Numbered from the stretch's first letter, positions 10,251 through 20,345 are shown. The stretch: 64,000 bases of DNA from Isochrysis galbana (GCA_018136815.1 CM030933.1:4878557-4942556), one strand, 5' to 3'. Notes: generated by a model not told the origin, from the letters alone. Numbers and translations are program-made.

Positions 10251-10484
10251 GGGGGACGGGGGGGGGAGCAATGGGCTGGCCACGACTGGCCAAGTAGGGC
10301 GAATGGGACGAGCCTGAGAGTGAGTGATTGGGTCAGTAGGGCAGTGTGCTCCCGGCAAGCCATCAAGCATGCCAGGAGGATCGGTGGTTCCTCCCCCACA
10401 GCGGGGGGGCGAGTGGAGAGAGGAGAGAGGGCGGGGGCTCGTGCTCGTGCCCCCCCATGGGTGAACCAAGTATAAACTTAGTTC
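10250..10484 (-). repeat. Hairpin-headed GC-rich repeat, minus copy
   Basis: On the minus strand it starts with the hairpin AACTAAG-TTTATA-CTTGGTT (10464-10484), then CACCCATGGGGGGGCACGAG. It continues with a C-rich body similar to 58513-58745 (for example CTGGCATGC..GATGGCTTGC..GGAGCA). It lies inside the 8.6-13.2 kb segment. Confidence 0.65.
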
Positions 10485-10926
10485 TAGCTTGTTCGATAGT
10501 AATGGTAAAATTGCTCTAGTGCTTATTGATCGCGCACCGTGCTTGCCCACTAGCTTACACTGGCTATTATCTGGATCTGTATAGCTAATTAGTTCCGATT
10601 CTTACCTGCTAGAAATGCAACGAGTGACAAGTGAAAAGCGTTGTGGGGCGCTTCGACTTTGAAATTCGGAACGTGCCGCTTTTGACGAGCATGATCGCGC
10701 TTGACTTGCGGGCGGGAGCTCATGTGCTGCCAATAAATGAAAACTCATGTGATAGAAGGCTGTACATGACGGGAAAAGTAAACGAAGGTTGAGCCTAAAG
10801 ATGTTAAGCCACTGTCGACGGCTTGCTGAGTAAGTCGTGTTTGTGTGTGCAACCACGGCAACCATCCTTGAGTGAATGGAAGCTGTCCAGCTAGAGAAAT
10901 GCACCTCGATTCGAGCATGTGAAGGG

Positions 10927-11562
10927 TCAGACGACGTCCAACTTCCAAATCTCTTCCTCCGTGAAGTAGCCCGTCAGTGATTCGGACCCATTACATTGTG
11001 TTTCAATATCATATGGATGCCTCTCTATCATATTGACTTGAATCGATGCATCCGTGGCCAACTCTGCACAGCAACATGCTGGGTCTGTCTCGCAGATCTC
11101 CCAGATGTTGTACACAATCCCGATCTCTGACTTGGAGTTGGAGTCCTTCACGACCACATCATCCACCACTCGCACTAAGTCGCCCTCGAAGAACCTGACC
11201 CCTGTGTCCGAGCGCTGAGAGGGACTGCGAGTTACGAGCTCGAGCTCGTCCTCAGCAAAGTAGCCCAACACAGGCTTAAAGAGTTGTACCGTGTAGCGTG
11301 CGTCCGTCTCTACTTGCTGGCAACATCCCCACTCATCCGCATCGGTGTCTGCGGCGTCGTTGACCACCACCCCCGTCCAGCCAAGGGTGCTGCTGCCCTT
11401 CACCTTGACCTGCTGGACGACACAGACCTTGTCACCGACAGTCAGGCTGCACATAGCCGAGAGTGAGCGACGTGCTGCATGCTTCGGCCTCAGCTTCAAG
11501 CTCTCACCCCCCCAGAGCCAGAGGAGGAGGAGGAGCAGGAGCCGACGCGCGCCGGGTAGCAT
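10927..11562 (-). CDS. Secreted or plastid-directed protein with two SH3-like repeats
   Basis: The protein has 211 residues. The N-terminus is a strong signal peptide (basic residues, then LLLLLLLWLWGG), followed by an Arg/Ser-rich stretch (RPKHAARRSLSAM) as in bipartite plastid leaders. Two homologous modules follow. The first, about 40-110, begins with VGDKVCVVQQV and ends YFAEDELELV. The second, about 125-211, begins with EGDLVRVVDDVVV and ends YFTEEEIWKLDVV. A GD.V.V start with an F.EDE(L/I) end is the pattern of the small SH3-like barrels of the ferredoxin-thioredoxin reductase variable chain, PsaE and NdhS. Both modules have an acidic, Cys-containing loop (DEWGCCQQVETD, DPACCCAELATD). 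The exact family is an inference. The gene lies inside the TIR-bounded segment. Confidence 0.6.
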   Translation of the reverse strand: MLPGARRLLLLLLLWLWGGESLKLRPKHAARRSLSAMCSLTVGDKVCVVQQVKVKGSSTLGWTGVVVNDAADTDADEWGCCQQVETDARYTVQLFKPVLGYFAEDELELVTRSPSQRSDTGVRFFEGDLVRVVDDVVVKDSNSKSEIGIVYNIWEICETDPACCCAELATDASIQVNMIERHPYDIETQCNGSESLTGYFTEEEIWKLDVV

Positions 11563-13137
11563 CGCGCAAAGGGTCGTTCGTATTTTCCTACTACTCTAGG
11601 TGTTGGCGGGATCTGTGAATTCCTAGAGCTCTAACAGGTTTTCTCTAGAGTGCAGTAGGAACAGTTCACGAGGAGCGAGGAGCAGCGTGATTTCTTTGCA
11701 ATCACGCTATTATTTGAGGGATTTTACAGAGAGAGAGCTGAAACTCTGCTTGAAAGATGGTTGGAAGTACCAGCAGAGTTTCAACAATGGCGCCAAGAGA
11801 CACGAGAAAACCCGTTGGTTTTGTTCGATGCCCCTGTTGGGCTTGACCAGACTTGCCGGTAGGGCGGTCAAACACTCATTTTAACTTCTAAGGGTGAAAA
11901 TTCACTTAGTCAAGATTGAGGTTTTATCACACGATTTTAGGGCATTACACTGGAAATTGGTATATTAGGCAGAATCTTATAAGAAATATGCACATTTTCG
12001 ACTTTTCGACGCCATTCAACACACAGACCCAAACAAGTTTTCGCGCTCGTGCGAAATTGACGTCGACCACAAAAGTCAAAAGTGCACCACAGGTCGCGCT
12101 GTGCGACGCGCGACTGCGTTCCCCGGGCACGGTTACCCCCGGACATGCAGTACAGAGCCCTGCGCGATCGCACGGCGTCATCTGCGCCCTCCACCTCGCC
12201 CCTGCTGGCATCTGCTGCCAGCCTCTCGCGCGCATGCAGTGCGCGGCTGGCCGCGAGGCGTCAAAATGACGGTGCTGCGCATGATGGGCTGCCCCATCAC
12301 GCGCGGCGCCGCCTCAGCATGGCGAGAGGCGAGAGGGGGTACTTGCTGGCCTCCAGCCTCCAGGCTCTTGGCTGCGCAGACCCTCGCCAGAGCAGCCACA
12401 GGCCGCTTGCGAGGCCACTGGCGAGGCCAGCGACCATCGTTGCGGCCGCCATCGCGCGCCGCCGCAGGAGAAAAAGATCAAATTTATTATAGTTTTGCCA
12501 AATTATAACCTTAGTCATTCTAATTTTAGTCTTCATTTCACCAGTCCAAGACACGTATGAGCACAATACATGACCATCAGCGTGCCCAAATGCCAATGTT
12601 TCGGTAGCCAACCGGTCTTACCATATGAGACTGTCGAACCATCGAGAGAAAGGAGGGGTTGTCTAGGTTGTCTCTCGAAATCGAACGTGAGACGCTCGAA
12701 AACACGAGGCTGTCCGTCAATTCTGCACGTCAACGCGAAAACAAAACTACTTTTTGTGCTCCATGTTGGGATGTTGTGATAAACGGGCCCTTCAGTCTCC
12801 CACTGCGCGCGCGGGTGCGACGGAGCCCGGGCGCCAGGCCGGCGGACGTACGGCGGACCCTACGAGGTACGAGGAGAACCCGCCTCTCCCGCCTTGCTAT
12901 CGCGGGATATTTCCTCTTCCCCCGATAAGCTATCGGGGGGTTCCACTTGTTACGGTATCCCCCGCAGAGGAGCTTTCTTCCCCCGATAGCTATCGGAGGG
13001 ACTTTCGCGGTATCTCTCCCCCCCGAGATATCAATCGGGGGCCCGATAGCTCTCGGGGGGGAGGGGGCTGATGGCTACAATATAGAGAAAATCTCCCGCC
13101 GATAGCTAAAGGATTGGGGGTGGGCCCCGATAGCTAT
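11563..13137. other. Upstream and right interior of the TIR-bounded segment
   Basis: The promoter side of the SH3-like gene comes first. At 11850 a TAGGGCGGTCAAACA motif begins a ~75-bp stretch resembling 43882-43960. 12070-12470 is GC-rich with open frames on several strands but no recognisable protein. From 12895 the palindrome cluster of the right end starts. Confidence 0.45.
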
Positions 13138-13314
13138 CCGGGGGGCGTTGGCTCCTGGGGGGGGGTAACATATTACACCTCATCCTAGGGGCGGGCCCAT
13201 CCCGCTGCTGCGCATCCCGGCCCCCTCCCCCTTGACTCTCCTCGTGCCCCCCGCCGCCTCCCTTGCCCCTTTCCGGATCGTTTCCCCCCTTTCTGCTGCA
13301 ACGTGGTCAGAACG

Positions 13315-14199
13315 ATGGCACCACCGTCGCAGATGGGGCCTCCCGCCTCCGATGCAGGCACTCACTTCCACCTTCGCGTCGCTCTCGTCATTTGGGCTAT
13401 CGGTGCTCACCACTGGACGCAGTCATTGTGCGCCATCCGCCAGTACGCCCGGTTCATGCCCCGCGAGTGGAGCCTCGTGACTATGTACGATCGATCGACA
13501 CCGTGGATGCCGCAGAAACTGGCCAACAACTCTCAAGGCATCGTCATTAGGCCGATCGATGTGTCGGAGCTCGTCGACCGCCTCGCCCATGAAGTGGTCA
13601 ACAGAAGGCAGCTCTATGTCCCTTCGGAGTTGAAGGTAGTGCAGCTCAAGCTGTACACGTGGGCACTCGTCGAGTACGATCGGGTCCTCCTCACCGACTC
13701 TGACGTGTACGTCAGAAGAATGCCATTCGATTGGTTGAGCCCACAGATATTCGAGTACACAAACGATCCGATGGTCGTGGTAGGTGTACATGGTTGTAGA
13801 ACGTTTTTCAATAGTGGCTTCCTCTTCTTCAAGCCCGACCTAAAAGTTGTGACGCAGCTCATAGATCTCAGCACGAGGAGCCATAATACGACGTGTGAGT
13901 CCTTACAGGGCGACCAGACCATCCTCAACACATTTTTTCGCCGGTGGAAGGCGATCGACATTATTTTGGGGGTCCACTACAACGCATGGATTCCAACGAG
14001 GAATGTAACCTTTCCTATTGTTCACTTCGTTTCCGCCTGGAAGCCATTTGGTTGGTTCGATAAATGTGCACACAATGAAGCAAGCATGCTTCAAGGCCCA
14101 GCGCAAGACCAAAGCCGCAAAATTGCGAGTGTCTTCGCTCCAAGCTTTTGGATGAAACACGTGGCAAAATTGCGGGAAAACTCGTCGAGGTGGGGTTAG
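13315..14199 (+). CDS. Glycosyltransferase family 8 (glycogenin-like) protein
   Basis: The protein has 294 residues from the ATG at 13315. It shows the GT8 layout. A beta-strand start (RVALVIWAIGAHH) is followed by a helical region ending KVVQLKLYTWALVEYDRVLL. The metal-binding DxD motif is DSD at about 128-130 (TDSDVYVRRMPF). Then come FFNSGFLFFKPD, the GDQTILNTFF motif near 205 and VHFVSAWKPF near 240. Family members transfer a sugar from UDP- or GDP-sugar to glycans or proteins with retention. No signal peptide or membrane anchor is clear; the first 20 residues are low complexity, so an upstream exon may be missing. It starts 135 bp outside the right end of the TIR segment. Confidence 0.8.
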   Translation: MAPPSQMGPPASDAGTHFHLRVALVIWAIGAHHWTQSLCAIRQYARFMPREWSLVTMYDRSTPWMPQKLANNSQGIVIRPIDVSELVDRLAHEVVNRRQLYVPSELKVVQLKLYTWALVEYDRVLLTDSDVYVRRMPFDWLSPQIFEYTNDPMVVVGVHGCRTFFNSGFLFFKPDLKVVTQLIDLSTRSHNTTCESLQGDQTILNTFFRRWKAIDIILGVHYNAWIPTRNVTFPIVHFVSAWKPFGWFDKCAHNEASMLQGPAQDQSRKIASVFAPSFWMKHVAKLRENSSRWG

Positions 14200-15183
14200 G
14201 GAATGTTGGGGCTGGGGCGGAGTGGATATGCGGCTGGCTTTGAAAGTGGATAGGCCTCTGTAGAATAATCAGAGTCGTGAGAACTGGAGGGGGGGACAAC
14301 CGGGACACACGCGCAGGCGGCGACGAATATGATTCCATAACCGCGCGTGAGAGGCCGGTTGCCTCCGTATTCGGTCCATTCGGTACTACCACCTTGAAAA
14401 AGTCGTCACTCAACCTACTTTTATAAAATACATCTGACGATTCTGGGCTACACACCTACTACGTTCAGGTCTTCCCGTCTCTAGCTAACACCGCCCTTAA
14501 CTTCCGCCTCCCTCCACCTCTTCCCCTGCCCCACTTCGTTCCTTTTATCTTCGGTTTCAGGGGTCCCGCCTTGGTGCGCTACCTAAGGCCTGGTTCGGAG
14601 TGTGGTTTCGGGCAGGCCTTTTGATCTTTTGATCCGTTGCTTTATTCTGTGTGTCCGGTTGGGGCATGCGTTGGGCGTTGGGCGTGTAGGTTCCGTCATT
14701 TTCGTCACGGATGTCTCCATGGGTTCTTTGTCTTTGTGTTCTCTGTGTTTGTGGCTCATTCGCCTCTATTTCATCTCGGCCCCCTCGACAGAGTGTGCTA
14801 CCTTCAGCTTTGTAGCTAGCTCCACAAGCTCCGCACTAGGTTTTAGCCCACTTTTGTCGTCTATGGTATATACGCCTGCGCTTGGGGGGCGACTTCGAGC
14901 CTTCGCCGATTGGCGATTGGGGCGGGGGCGTTGATGGCCGAGGTCCGTGTGGCGTGTGAGGCGCCATCCTGTGCACAGCACAGCATGCTGCAGTCGGGCT
15001 CCAGCAGCATGGAGGCCGTACTGGCACTGGCTGCGCCGCCGCCCGCGCGCTACCGCGCGCTACTTGTCTTTACTAAGCGTTTCGTCCGTTCACCGTTCAT
15101 AAGATTTAGGTGGTCAGCTTCCACACAGCCGCATTTCCCCATCTCAGTTTCCTCGTTTTTTCGTTTTTTCACGTGTATTCTCG
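14200..15183. other. T/G/C-rich spacer, probably retroelement 3' sequence
   Basis: 14500-14800 is unusually poor in A and rich in TTT, TGTG and CTCT tracts. This composition is also seen at 53400-53720, within or after a non-LTR remnant. No gene recognised. Confidence 0.35.
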
Positions 15184-15638
15184 AACTAAGTTTATACTTA
15201 GTTCTTAGTTCAGCATGGGGGGGCGCCTTCCTCGCGTCCCCCTTCTCAGGCACCAATTCCTCTCCGGGGGGCCTGTCGGTCAACCCCAAGCTCTGCCTTC
15301 TGGCATGAGCAGGGCAATCAACACCACCACCCAGACCCCTAGTGGGCGCGGGTCGCGAGCCGCACTCCCAGGCCCACTTGGGCCTGCTCTCGTACTGACT
15401 CCCCCCCCCCCCATCCCTGGTCGCCAGGCAGACAGGGGCCTCTAGGCGGCACCCAGGGCCAGCGAGGCGAGCGAGGGAGAGGCAGGGGGGGCCAGGAGCT
15501 GAGCCCCAGCCTCCACTGCCCCCTGAGCTGCCCTTGCTGGCCCTCTGGGTGCCCCCAAAGGACCTCTGAGAGCAGGCCGTGGCGCGCCGCATGGCGACGC
15601 GCCGCAGGGACACAGGTGGAAGAGAGTGAAGCGAGAAA
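15184..15638 (+). repeat. Hairpin-headed GC-rich repeat
   Basis: It starts with the perfect hairpin AACTAAG-TTTATA-CTTAGTT (15184-15203) and GCATGGGGGGG. The body carries CCAGCCTCCACTGCCCCCTG, AGCTGCCCTTGCTGGCCC and GCGCGCCGCATGGCGACGCG, which recur at 48955-49070. It ends directly at the second hairpin (15639) and ORF1 start of the next feature, so it may be the 5' UTR of that element or a second element abutting it. Confidence 0.65.
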
Positions 15639-16290
15639 AACTATTGTTATAGTTTTAGCGATGGAGCGCGCGCCGACCGCTCCCCTCTCCCAGCCCCCCG
15701 CCGCCACGACGCCCCAACGGGGCCGCCCCAAACCGCCGGAGCGCCGATACTGACGAGGCTATATAACCTAGCGCTAGATAAGGGGACACTGGCGTACACG
15801 ATGCGGCAAGGCGACATAATCCTACTATACAAAAAAGGAGACGCGCGCGATCCGCGCAACTATAGACCCATCACGCTGCTACAAAGCGATTATAAAATCC
15901 TAGCCAAGATTTTAACCAATAGGCTAAGCAAAGTAATAGGCAAGATAATATCGGAGAACCAGCTGGGGTTCGTGCCGAGACGGCTCATTAGCGAAGCCAC
16001 GCACCTCCTCCAGCTCACAAGAGCGTACCTAGACGAGACCGGAGAACCGGGCTTACTTCTGGCCCTTGATTGGGAGAAGGCATTCGACAGCCCTTGTCAG
16101 AAGCCGTGTCCCACCAGACACTATTAGCCAGGTGCGCACGCGCACTGCGGCCCAGGGAAGAAAACCGAAACTAAAAAACCCAATAGATCTTGCCACTCCC
16201 ACCTTTATCGAAGATGACAGGGGCAGACTGAAGATGGGCGATAATCTCGGTCTAGTGGCGAAAGCACTTGACCTCGTCGACAGGATCGCC
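15639..16290 (+). mobile_element. Internally deleted non-LTR element: ORF1 start joined to reverse transcriptase
   Basis: The hairpin AACTAT-TGTT-ATAGTT (15639-15654) is followed by ATGGAGCGCGCGCC at 15661. The ORF1 peptide RPKPPE is then joined abruptly to reverse-transcriptase sequence. That part (15801-16090) reads GDIILLYKKGDARDPRNYRP, then ITLL, NRL, QLGFVPRRL and LLLALDWEKAFDS, which are RT fingers/palm blocks. The F.D.EKAFD catalytic strand is cut right after the first Asp and joined to downstream sequence (QGRKPKLKNPIDLATPTF) similar to 26640. The YxDD block is missing, so it is inactive. Confidence 0.75.
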
Positions 16291-16381
16291 TGAGGCTGGG
16301 AAACATCCCCCCCCCCCCTCCTCGAAGAGCCCCCTCGGCGAAGAACGCCGAAAACGAGCGACAAAATATTAACGGCGTGAC

Positions 16382-16625
16382 ATGCACGCCAGCACATGGA
16401 AGAAACGGGCCACTCAGAGGCACAGGAGGGAGGCGAGAACACTCCACTGGGGGCCGGTGCACCCCGCCCAACTCAGCCCCCCCCACGACCTGGGCCCCTA
16501 CGTAGAGCACAAGGGGAGATGCCGCAAGGCGGGAAGTGTGGGAGAGGAAGGGAAATGGGCGTGGCTACTGTAGCTGATCCCAAGGCCACGCGCGGGGCGA
16601 GACTATTAAAAGGTTTTTTTTTTCC
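16382..16625 (+). repeat. Retroelement 3' remnant ending GAGACTATTAAAAGG
   Basis: The end reads CGCGGGGCGAGACTATTAAA AGG plus a T run. A close relative (GGGGCGAGACTTTTAAAAGG, followed by TTTT) is at 58470-58490. This block interrupts the 3' end of the transposase-like ORF on the opposite strand. Confidence 0.5.
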
Positions 16626-17179
16626 TCCTCTGCCCTCGAAACCCCTTCGGTGATGTCGATACCACGAGCCCGCCACCATGTATAGATGCGTTGAAAGAAT
16701 GTGTGAGACAGGTCGATGTTGGAATTGAGGTGGTTGAGCTCCGGCGTGTTGAGAGGAATAGTACCCTTGCCGTACTTCTTAGTCTTGTTGAACCTGTGCC
16801 GCTCTGCCAGCACAGCGCGTACCTTTACAGAAATCTGGTGCCTGTTTTGGGGGTCGTGAACGTCAGCGCGAGCCAGAACCCAAGATGCCAACTTGAGCCT
16901 CTCAGCGTTTGTGAGAAGCTGTTGGTTGGCATCCCGTGGGGAGTCATCATCAGAGGTGCCCCTCTTCAGCTCCCACGCCACTTTGCCGCGCGTTGCCTCC
17001 GGGAAATGCCCTGTTGCAAGCGCGGCCTTGACGCCAACGCTGTGCGAGCGGCAGTGCGCGGCTGCTCTGCGCACGTCTTCGACGACGCGCGCCCGCTGTT
17101 CTGCGCGCGTATCGCGGGCATGGACTGTGTAGTGGCCCCTCGGCGGCTTGGGCTTGCTGGCGGGCTTCCTGGGGGCCAT
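16565..17179 (-). pseudogene. N-terminal part of a DDE transposase-like protein
   Basis: The frame has 204 residues beginning MAPRKPASKPKPPRGHYT. A helix-turn-helix-like region near residues 90-165 (LTNAERLKLASWVLARAD, FFQRIYTWWRARGID) resembles the DNA-binding N-terminus of pogo/CENP-B-type transposases; this is inference from the pattern only. No catalytic DDE part follows. The frame runs into the retroelement 3' remnant at 16625 and ends there, so the gene is truncated. Confidence 0.4.
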
Positions 17180-17311
17180 GATTGCCTGGGGGGGAACAGG
17201 GGCACGCCCACGAAGCGGGCACGCGCACGAAGCGGCAGCCTCTAGAGTAGAGAATCAAAGTTTTCACGGTAGAGAGGGCGGCGCGGTCGGTCCGTGCGCC
17301 GTCGTCGTCGG

Positions 17312-18616
17312 ATGCTTCGCGTGAGCCAGCTGCACTTCACGTACGAGGGCGAGGCATCGGAGGCGGTAGGTGGTGTCTCGTTCATGGTGCATAAGGGTCG
17401 TACACTTGGCGTGCTCGGACGCAACGAGTGCGGCAAGACAACCCTCGCCAAGCTGCTGCTCGGCCAGCTTACGCCGAGCGCCGGGAGTGTGCAGATCGAT
17501 GGCAAGCCTCTCCCACCAGAGCCCTTGCAGCCTGCTGTTGCGCTTAGCCGTCGACTGCTGCTCTTGTCGGTTGTCGTGACCGCTATACTCGCCCGCATCC
17601 GTTGGGAATGGTTCCTCCTCGCGTGGGAGGCCGGGGTGTACGCGCTGCTGCTATTGCTGGGTGCAATGGAGGCGGGAAGAACGCTTCGTGAGAAACTCGA
17701 TCGTTCGCAGCATCAGTCGAAGCCCGGCTGGGCGTCTTCCCGAGCACGTGCAGCTGGACTGGCTTATATCTCATCAGAACACAATGCGGCCCAAGAAATG
17801 GACCCGCACTTAACAATTGAAGCAGCCATTTCTCAGCAGATGCCGCCAATGAGCCATGCGGCACGCCGGCGAGAGGTTCTTGCTGCATTGCAAGTATCCG
17901 GGTTTCAGATGTACACCAATAGCGGTCAACCGACAGGTAATCCAGAGACGTACCTGGCGGACGGAGTTACTCTCGGCCAGTGTTCGGGAGGTATGCCGCC
18001 TCTCTCCCAGCAGCTTTGGTTCTGAATGCCAAGCTCAACGCTTGGCCTTATGAGGGGTAGTCTAGCTGTGGCTCTAGTTCACTTCCCTGGTGAAGAATGT
18101 TTCCGACCCTCGCCCGCTTTATACACAGGGCAGCGTCATCTGATTTTCATCCTGTCTGTGCTGGCTTCGCGTCCAACCATCCTTATTGCGGACGAAATGC
18201 TTTGCGGCCTAGATATGGACCGACAAGCCTCGGTGCTTACCATGTTGCAACGGCTGCAGGCTCGGACAGGAATGTGCATCCTCTTTATGTCCGTCGATCT
18301 CGCACCCATCTCAATCATGGTGAGCATCGCAGGTGCCCCCACCTACTCTAGGACACTCTGCAAGCTCTCATAGAGTACCAAATCTCACCTCATGGATCGC
18401 ACCTCCATTGCGTATTTTATCTTTCAGTCTCATGACATCGCCTTCATGCACGACGGTTGCTTCATCGAAGTGAGCCCTGCCCACACTTTGGTTGAGTCGC
18501 CACAGAAGATCCAGACGAAATCTTATATAAACGATTGTCTTCAGCTTGAAAAGAACTCACGAGGTAAGAACTTGCGGAATGTGTTCCTCACTGGAGAGAG
18601 TATCTTTGACCTGTAA
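17312..18616 (+). CDS. Stand-alone ABC transporter ATP-binding protein (Opp/Dpp-like), three exons
   Basis: The join is 17312-17990, 18129-18319 and 18428-18616 (352 residues). Both introns are GT-AG (138 and 108 nt), and the frame is kept exactly. Walker A is GRNECGKTT near residue 40. The signature CSGGQR is rebuilt precisely across intron 1. Walker B is ILIADE, followed by the D-loop GLDMDR. Between Walker A and the signature is an insert with two hydrophobic stretches (LLLLSVVVTAILARI, FLLAWEAGVYALLLLLG). The Q-loop Gln is not evident, and the switch region reads MSVDLAP where His is expected, so hydrolysis may be impaired. The order of motifs fits peptide/nickel-type ATPases. No permease is next to it. 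Confidence 0.75.
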
Positions 18617-19215
18617 AGACCCACCTCGCCGGGGTTACCCCCACTATGGGTCCGGTAGGCACCTCGAGAAACTCTGCTGCAGGAATGCCCAACTTGTGAA
18701 AAATTCGCTCGTTGCCCCGCTCCGCCCGAGCGCTTGGCGCATCCAGCAATTTCGTGGCGCGTCTTTCATACACGTGCTCAGTTTTCTCTCCAATAATCAT
18801 TGTGATTTCTTGGTTGCACGTACCTACTCGTTCCAAAATTTCTTTGTACGCGACCTACCGGCTTGCCCACTTTTGGTTTCGGCTGTCCTGTCACGGAACG
18901 GAAGGACACATGGCATCATCTGGCCAATGCCATTGCAGGGTGAGAGTGGGCGTCATGGTGCTCTCGGAGGCGGACTCGCTGCTTCGGACGCTAACAACTA
19001 GCCGAAGTAGTGGTGCTGGTGCTAGTGGAGGCAGCAAGTCGTCGATACATAATAATAAAACAACTGAATGTTAGTGCCGCTCCTGCCACAAGCCATGCAC
19101 CGCTACGCTAAGCCACGACACATCTGACCACATTAAGACCCACGGCACGGAACTTAGCACCTGGGTATACCCGTTCTTCTTAGTTGACGAGTCAAAAGTT
19201 CCTCCCCCCCCCCCC
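18617..19215. other. Region after the ABC gene with an unassigned minus-strand ORF
   Basis: On the minus strand a frame of about 80 residues (18836-18588, containing EITMIIGEKTEHVYERRATK) follows an acceptor-like AG, and its composition looks coding. I do not recognise it and cannot join it to other exons. The plus strand has no comparable frame. Confidence 0.3.
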
Positions 19216-19485
19216 CCCCGGTGCCCGGTGCTTTTCCCTGGTGAGTCGCCCGACGTGGGTCGGTCCGCCTCACTGGGTGTTCCCTCATTGTAACTTGTGG
19301 GGAGTTAGAATGGGAGCCGGAGGTCTGCGAGGGGGGAGATTTGAAGGGGTGCATAGTGCATAGTGACTACATAGTGCATAGGTGTGTGTAGCCGTGGGCC
19401 ATCAGCATACGTCAAGGCGTACGGGCAGGTGCGCTGAGGATCATTCCGGGCTAGTGAGAGTAGTGGTACTAACGCTCAGTTATTT
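19215..19485 (+). repeat. 3'-end type repeat, copy 1
   Basis: A ~260-bp block shared with 20085-20345 and 49355-49600 in the same orientation. Landmarks: GAGTCGCCCGACGTGGGTCG, GTCCGCCTCACTGGG, TAACTTGTGGGGAGTTAGAA, GGGAGCCGG, ACCGGGCTAGTG (here CCGGGCTAGTG) and GTGGTACTAACGCTCAGTTA. It ends in an A/T-rich tail, as expected for the 3' UTR of a non-LTR element or SINE. Confidence 0.75.
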
Positions 19486-20085
19486 TATTATTTAGTCTCC
19501 CAGGAGTTTTCCTTGGGCTGCGGAGAACAGTCAAAAAAATCAGCCCCCGCACATGATAGTACTTATAAATATTGTTTGACGCAGCATTCAATAAAAATTC
19601 CAACTGGGAAGATGCGCACCTGCACTGAGCCGCTGGCCGATGCCGCACGCCGACGCAGGTGAAGACGCAGGTGAAGATGTCCCTGCAGGCCTTGCAAAGA
19701 CCCCGGCAGAGCCCGGGGGCGGGCGGGCGGGTCATCTGAGCGCCCCGGCTTGCATTCATGGTCATGTGTGGGGCCTAGGCTCCTTCAGACGGCGAAGGGG
19801 TAGCGTTGCGCACTCCCGGGGATGCTGGAGTGCTGCAGCGACAAACTGCGAGGATGCTGCTGAGGCCGTAGAGGTCGCCAGTCGAGCGCCCGAAGTCAGT
19901 GGTGTCGCAGATTTGGCAACCAGTGGTGAGTCAGGCGCTCTCCAGCTGGGCTCCTTCAGAAGGCGAACGAAGTTGAAGGCTTAGCGTCACGCATTCCCAG
20001 TGTTGCGGGAGTGCTGCAGCTTGCGAGAGTGCTGCAGCGACGAACGGCCCGGATGCTGCCGGGGCAGCATAGGTCTCCCCCCCCC
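19485..20085. other. Spacer with a locally duplicated block
   Basis: GGCTCCTTCAGACGGCGAA (about 19780) and GGCTCCTTCAGAAGGCGAAC (about 19950), each followed by GCGCACTCCC/GCATTCCC and GGAGTGCTGCAG, form an imperfect direct repeat of about 170 bp. No gene recognised. Confidence 0.45.
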
Positions 20086-20345
20086 CCTCCCCCCCCCCGG
20101 TGCTTTTTCCCGGAGAGTCGGCCGGCGTCGACCGGTCCGCCTCAATGGGTTTTCCCTCATTTTAACTTGTGGGGGTTTAGAATGGGAGCCGGGGGTCTGC
20201 GAGGGGGGAGATGTGGAGGGGCGCATACGTGTATGTGTCTGTGGCAGCAACATGCGCCGAGGCGTACGGGCAGGTGCGCTGAGGGTTGTCGTGTTGGTAC
20301 CGGGCTAGTGAGAGTAGTGGTACTAATGCTCAGTTAGATTATTAT
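20085..20345 (+). repeat. 3'-end type repeat, copy 2
   Basis: Same family as 19215-19485, with the same order of landmarks, ending TACCGGGCTAGTGAGAGTAG and GTGGTACTAATGCTCAGTTA before an A/T-rich tail. Confidence 0.75.

Larger units (their letters stand above)
8595..13180. mobile_element. Segment bounded by palindrome-rich terminal inverted repeats
   Basis: The left end reads TGTTACCCCCAGGAGCCAAC (from 8602) followed by GCCCCCC. The right end (13138-13180) read backwards gives TGTTACC, a C-run, AGGAGCCAACGCCCCCC. Inside both ends lie several copies of a palindrome close to CCCCGATAGCTATCGGGG (left about 8630-8720; right about 12895-13140). Outer inverted repeats plus clustered subterminal motifs are typical of class II DNA transposons, where transposase binds the subterminal repeats. 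The interior holds a decayed AT-rich ORF, direct repeats and a secreted SH3-like gene, but no transposase I can recognise. Two separate short elements in opposite orientation are an alternative. No clear target duplication was found. Confidence 0.55.

Noticed and set aside
9699-10550. 283-codon ORF starting at 10550
   Set aside because: Its first half is read through the GC-rich hairpin repeat and direct repeats; only the AT-rich C-terminal part looks like decayed coding sequence.
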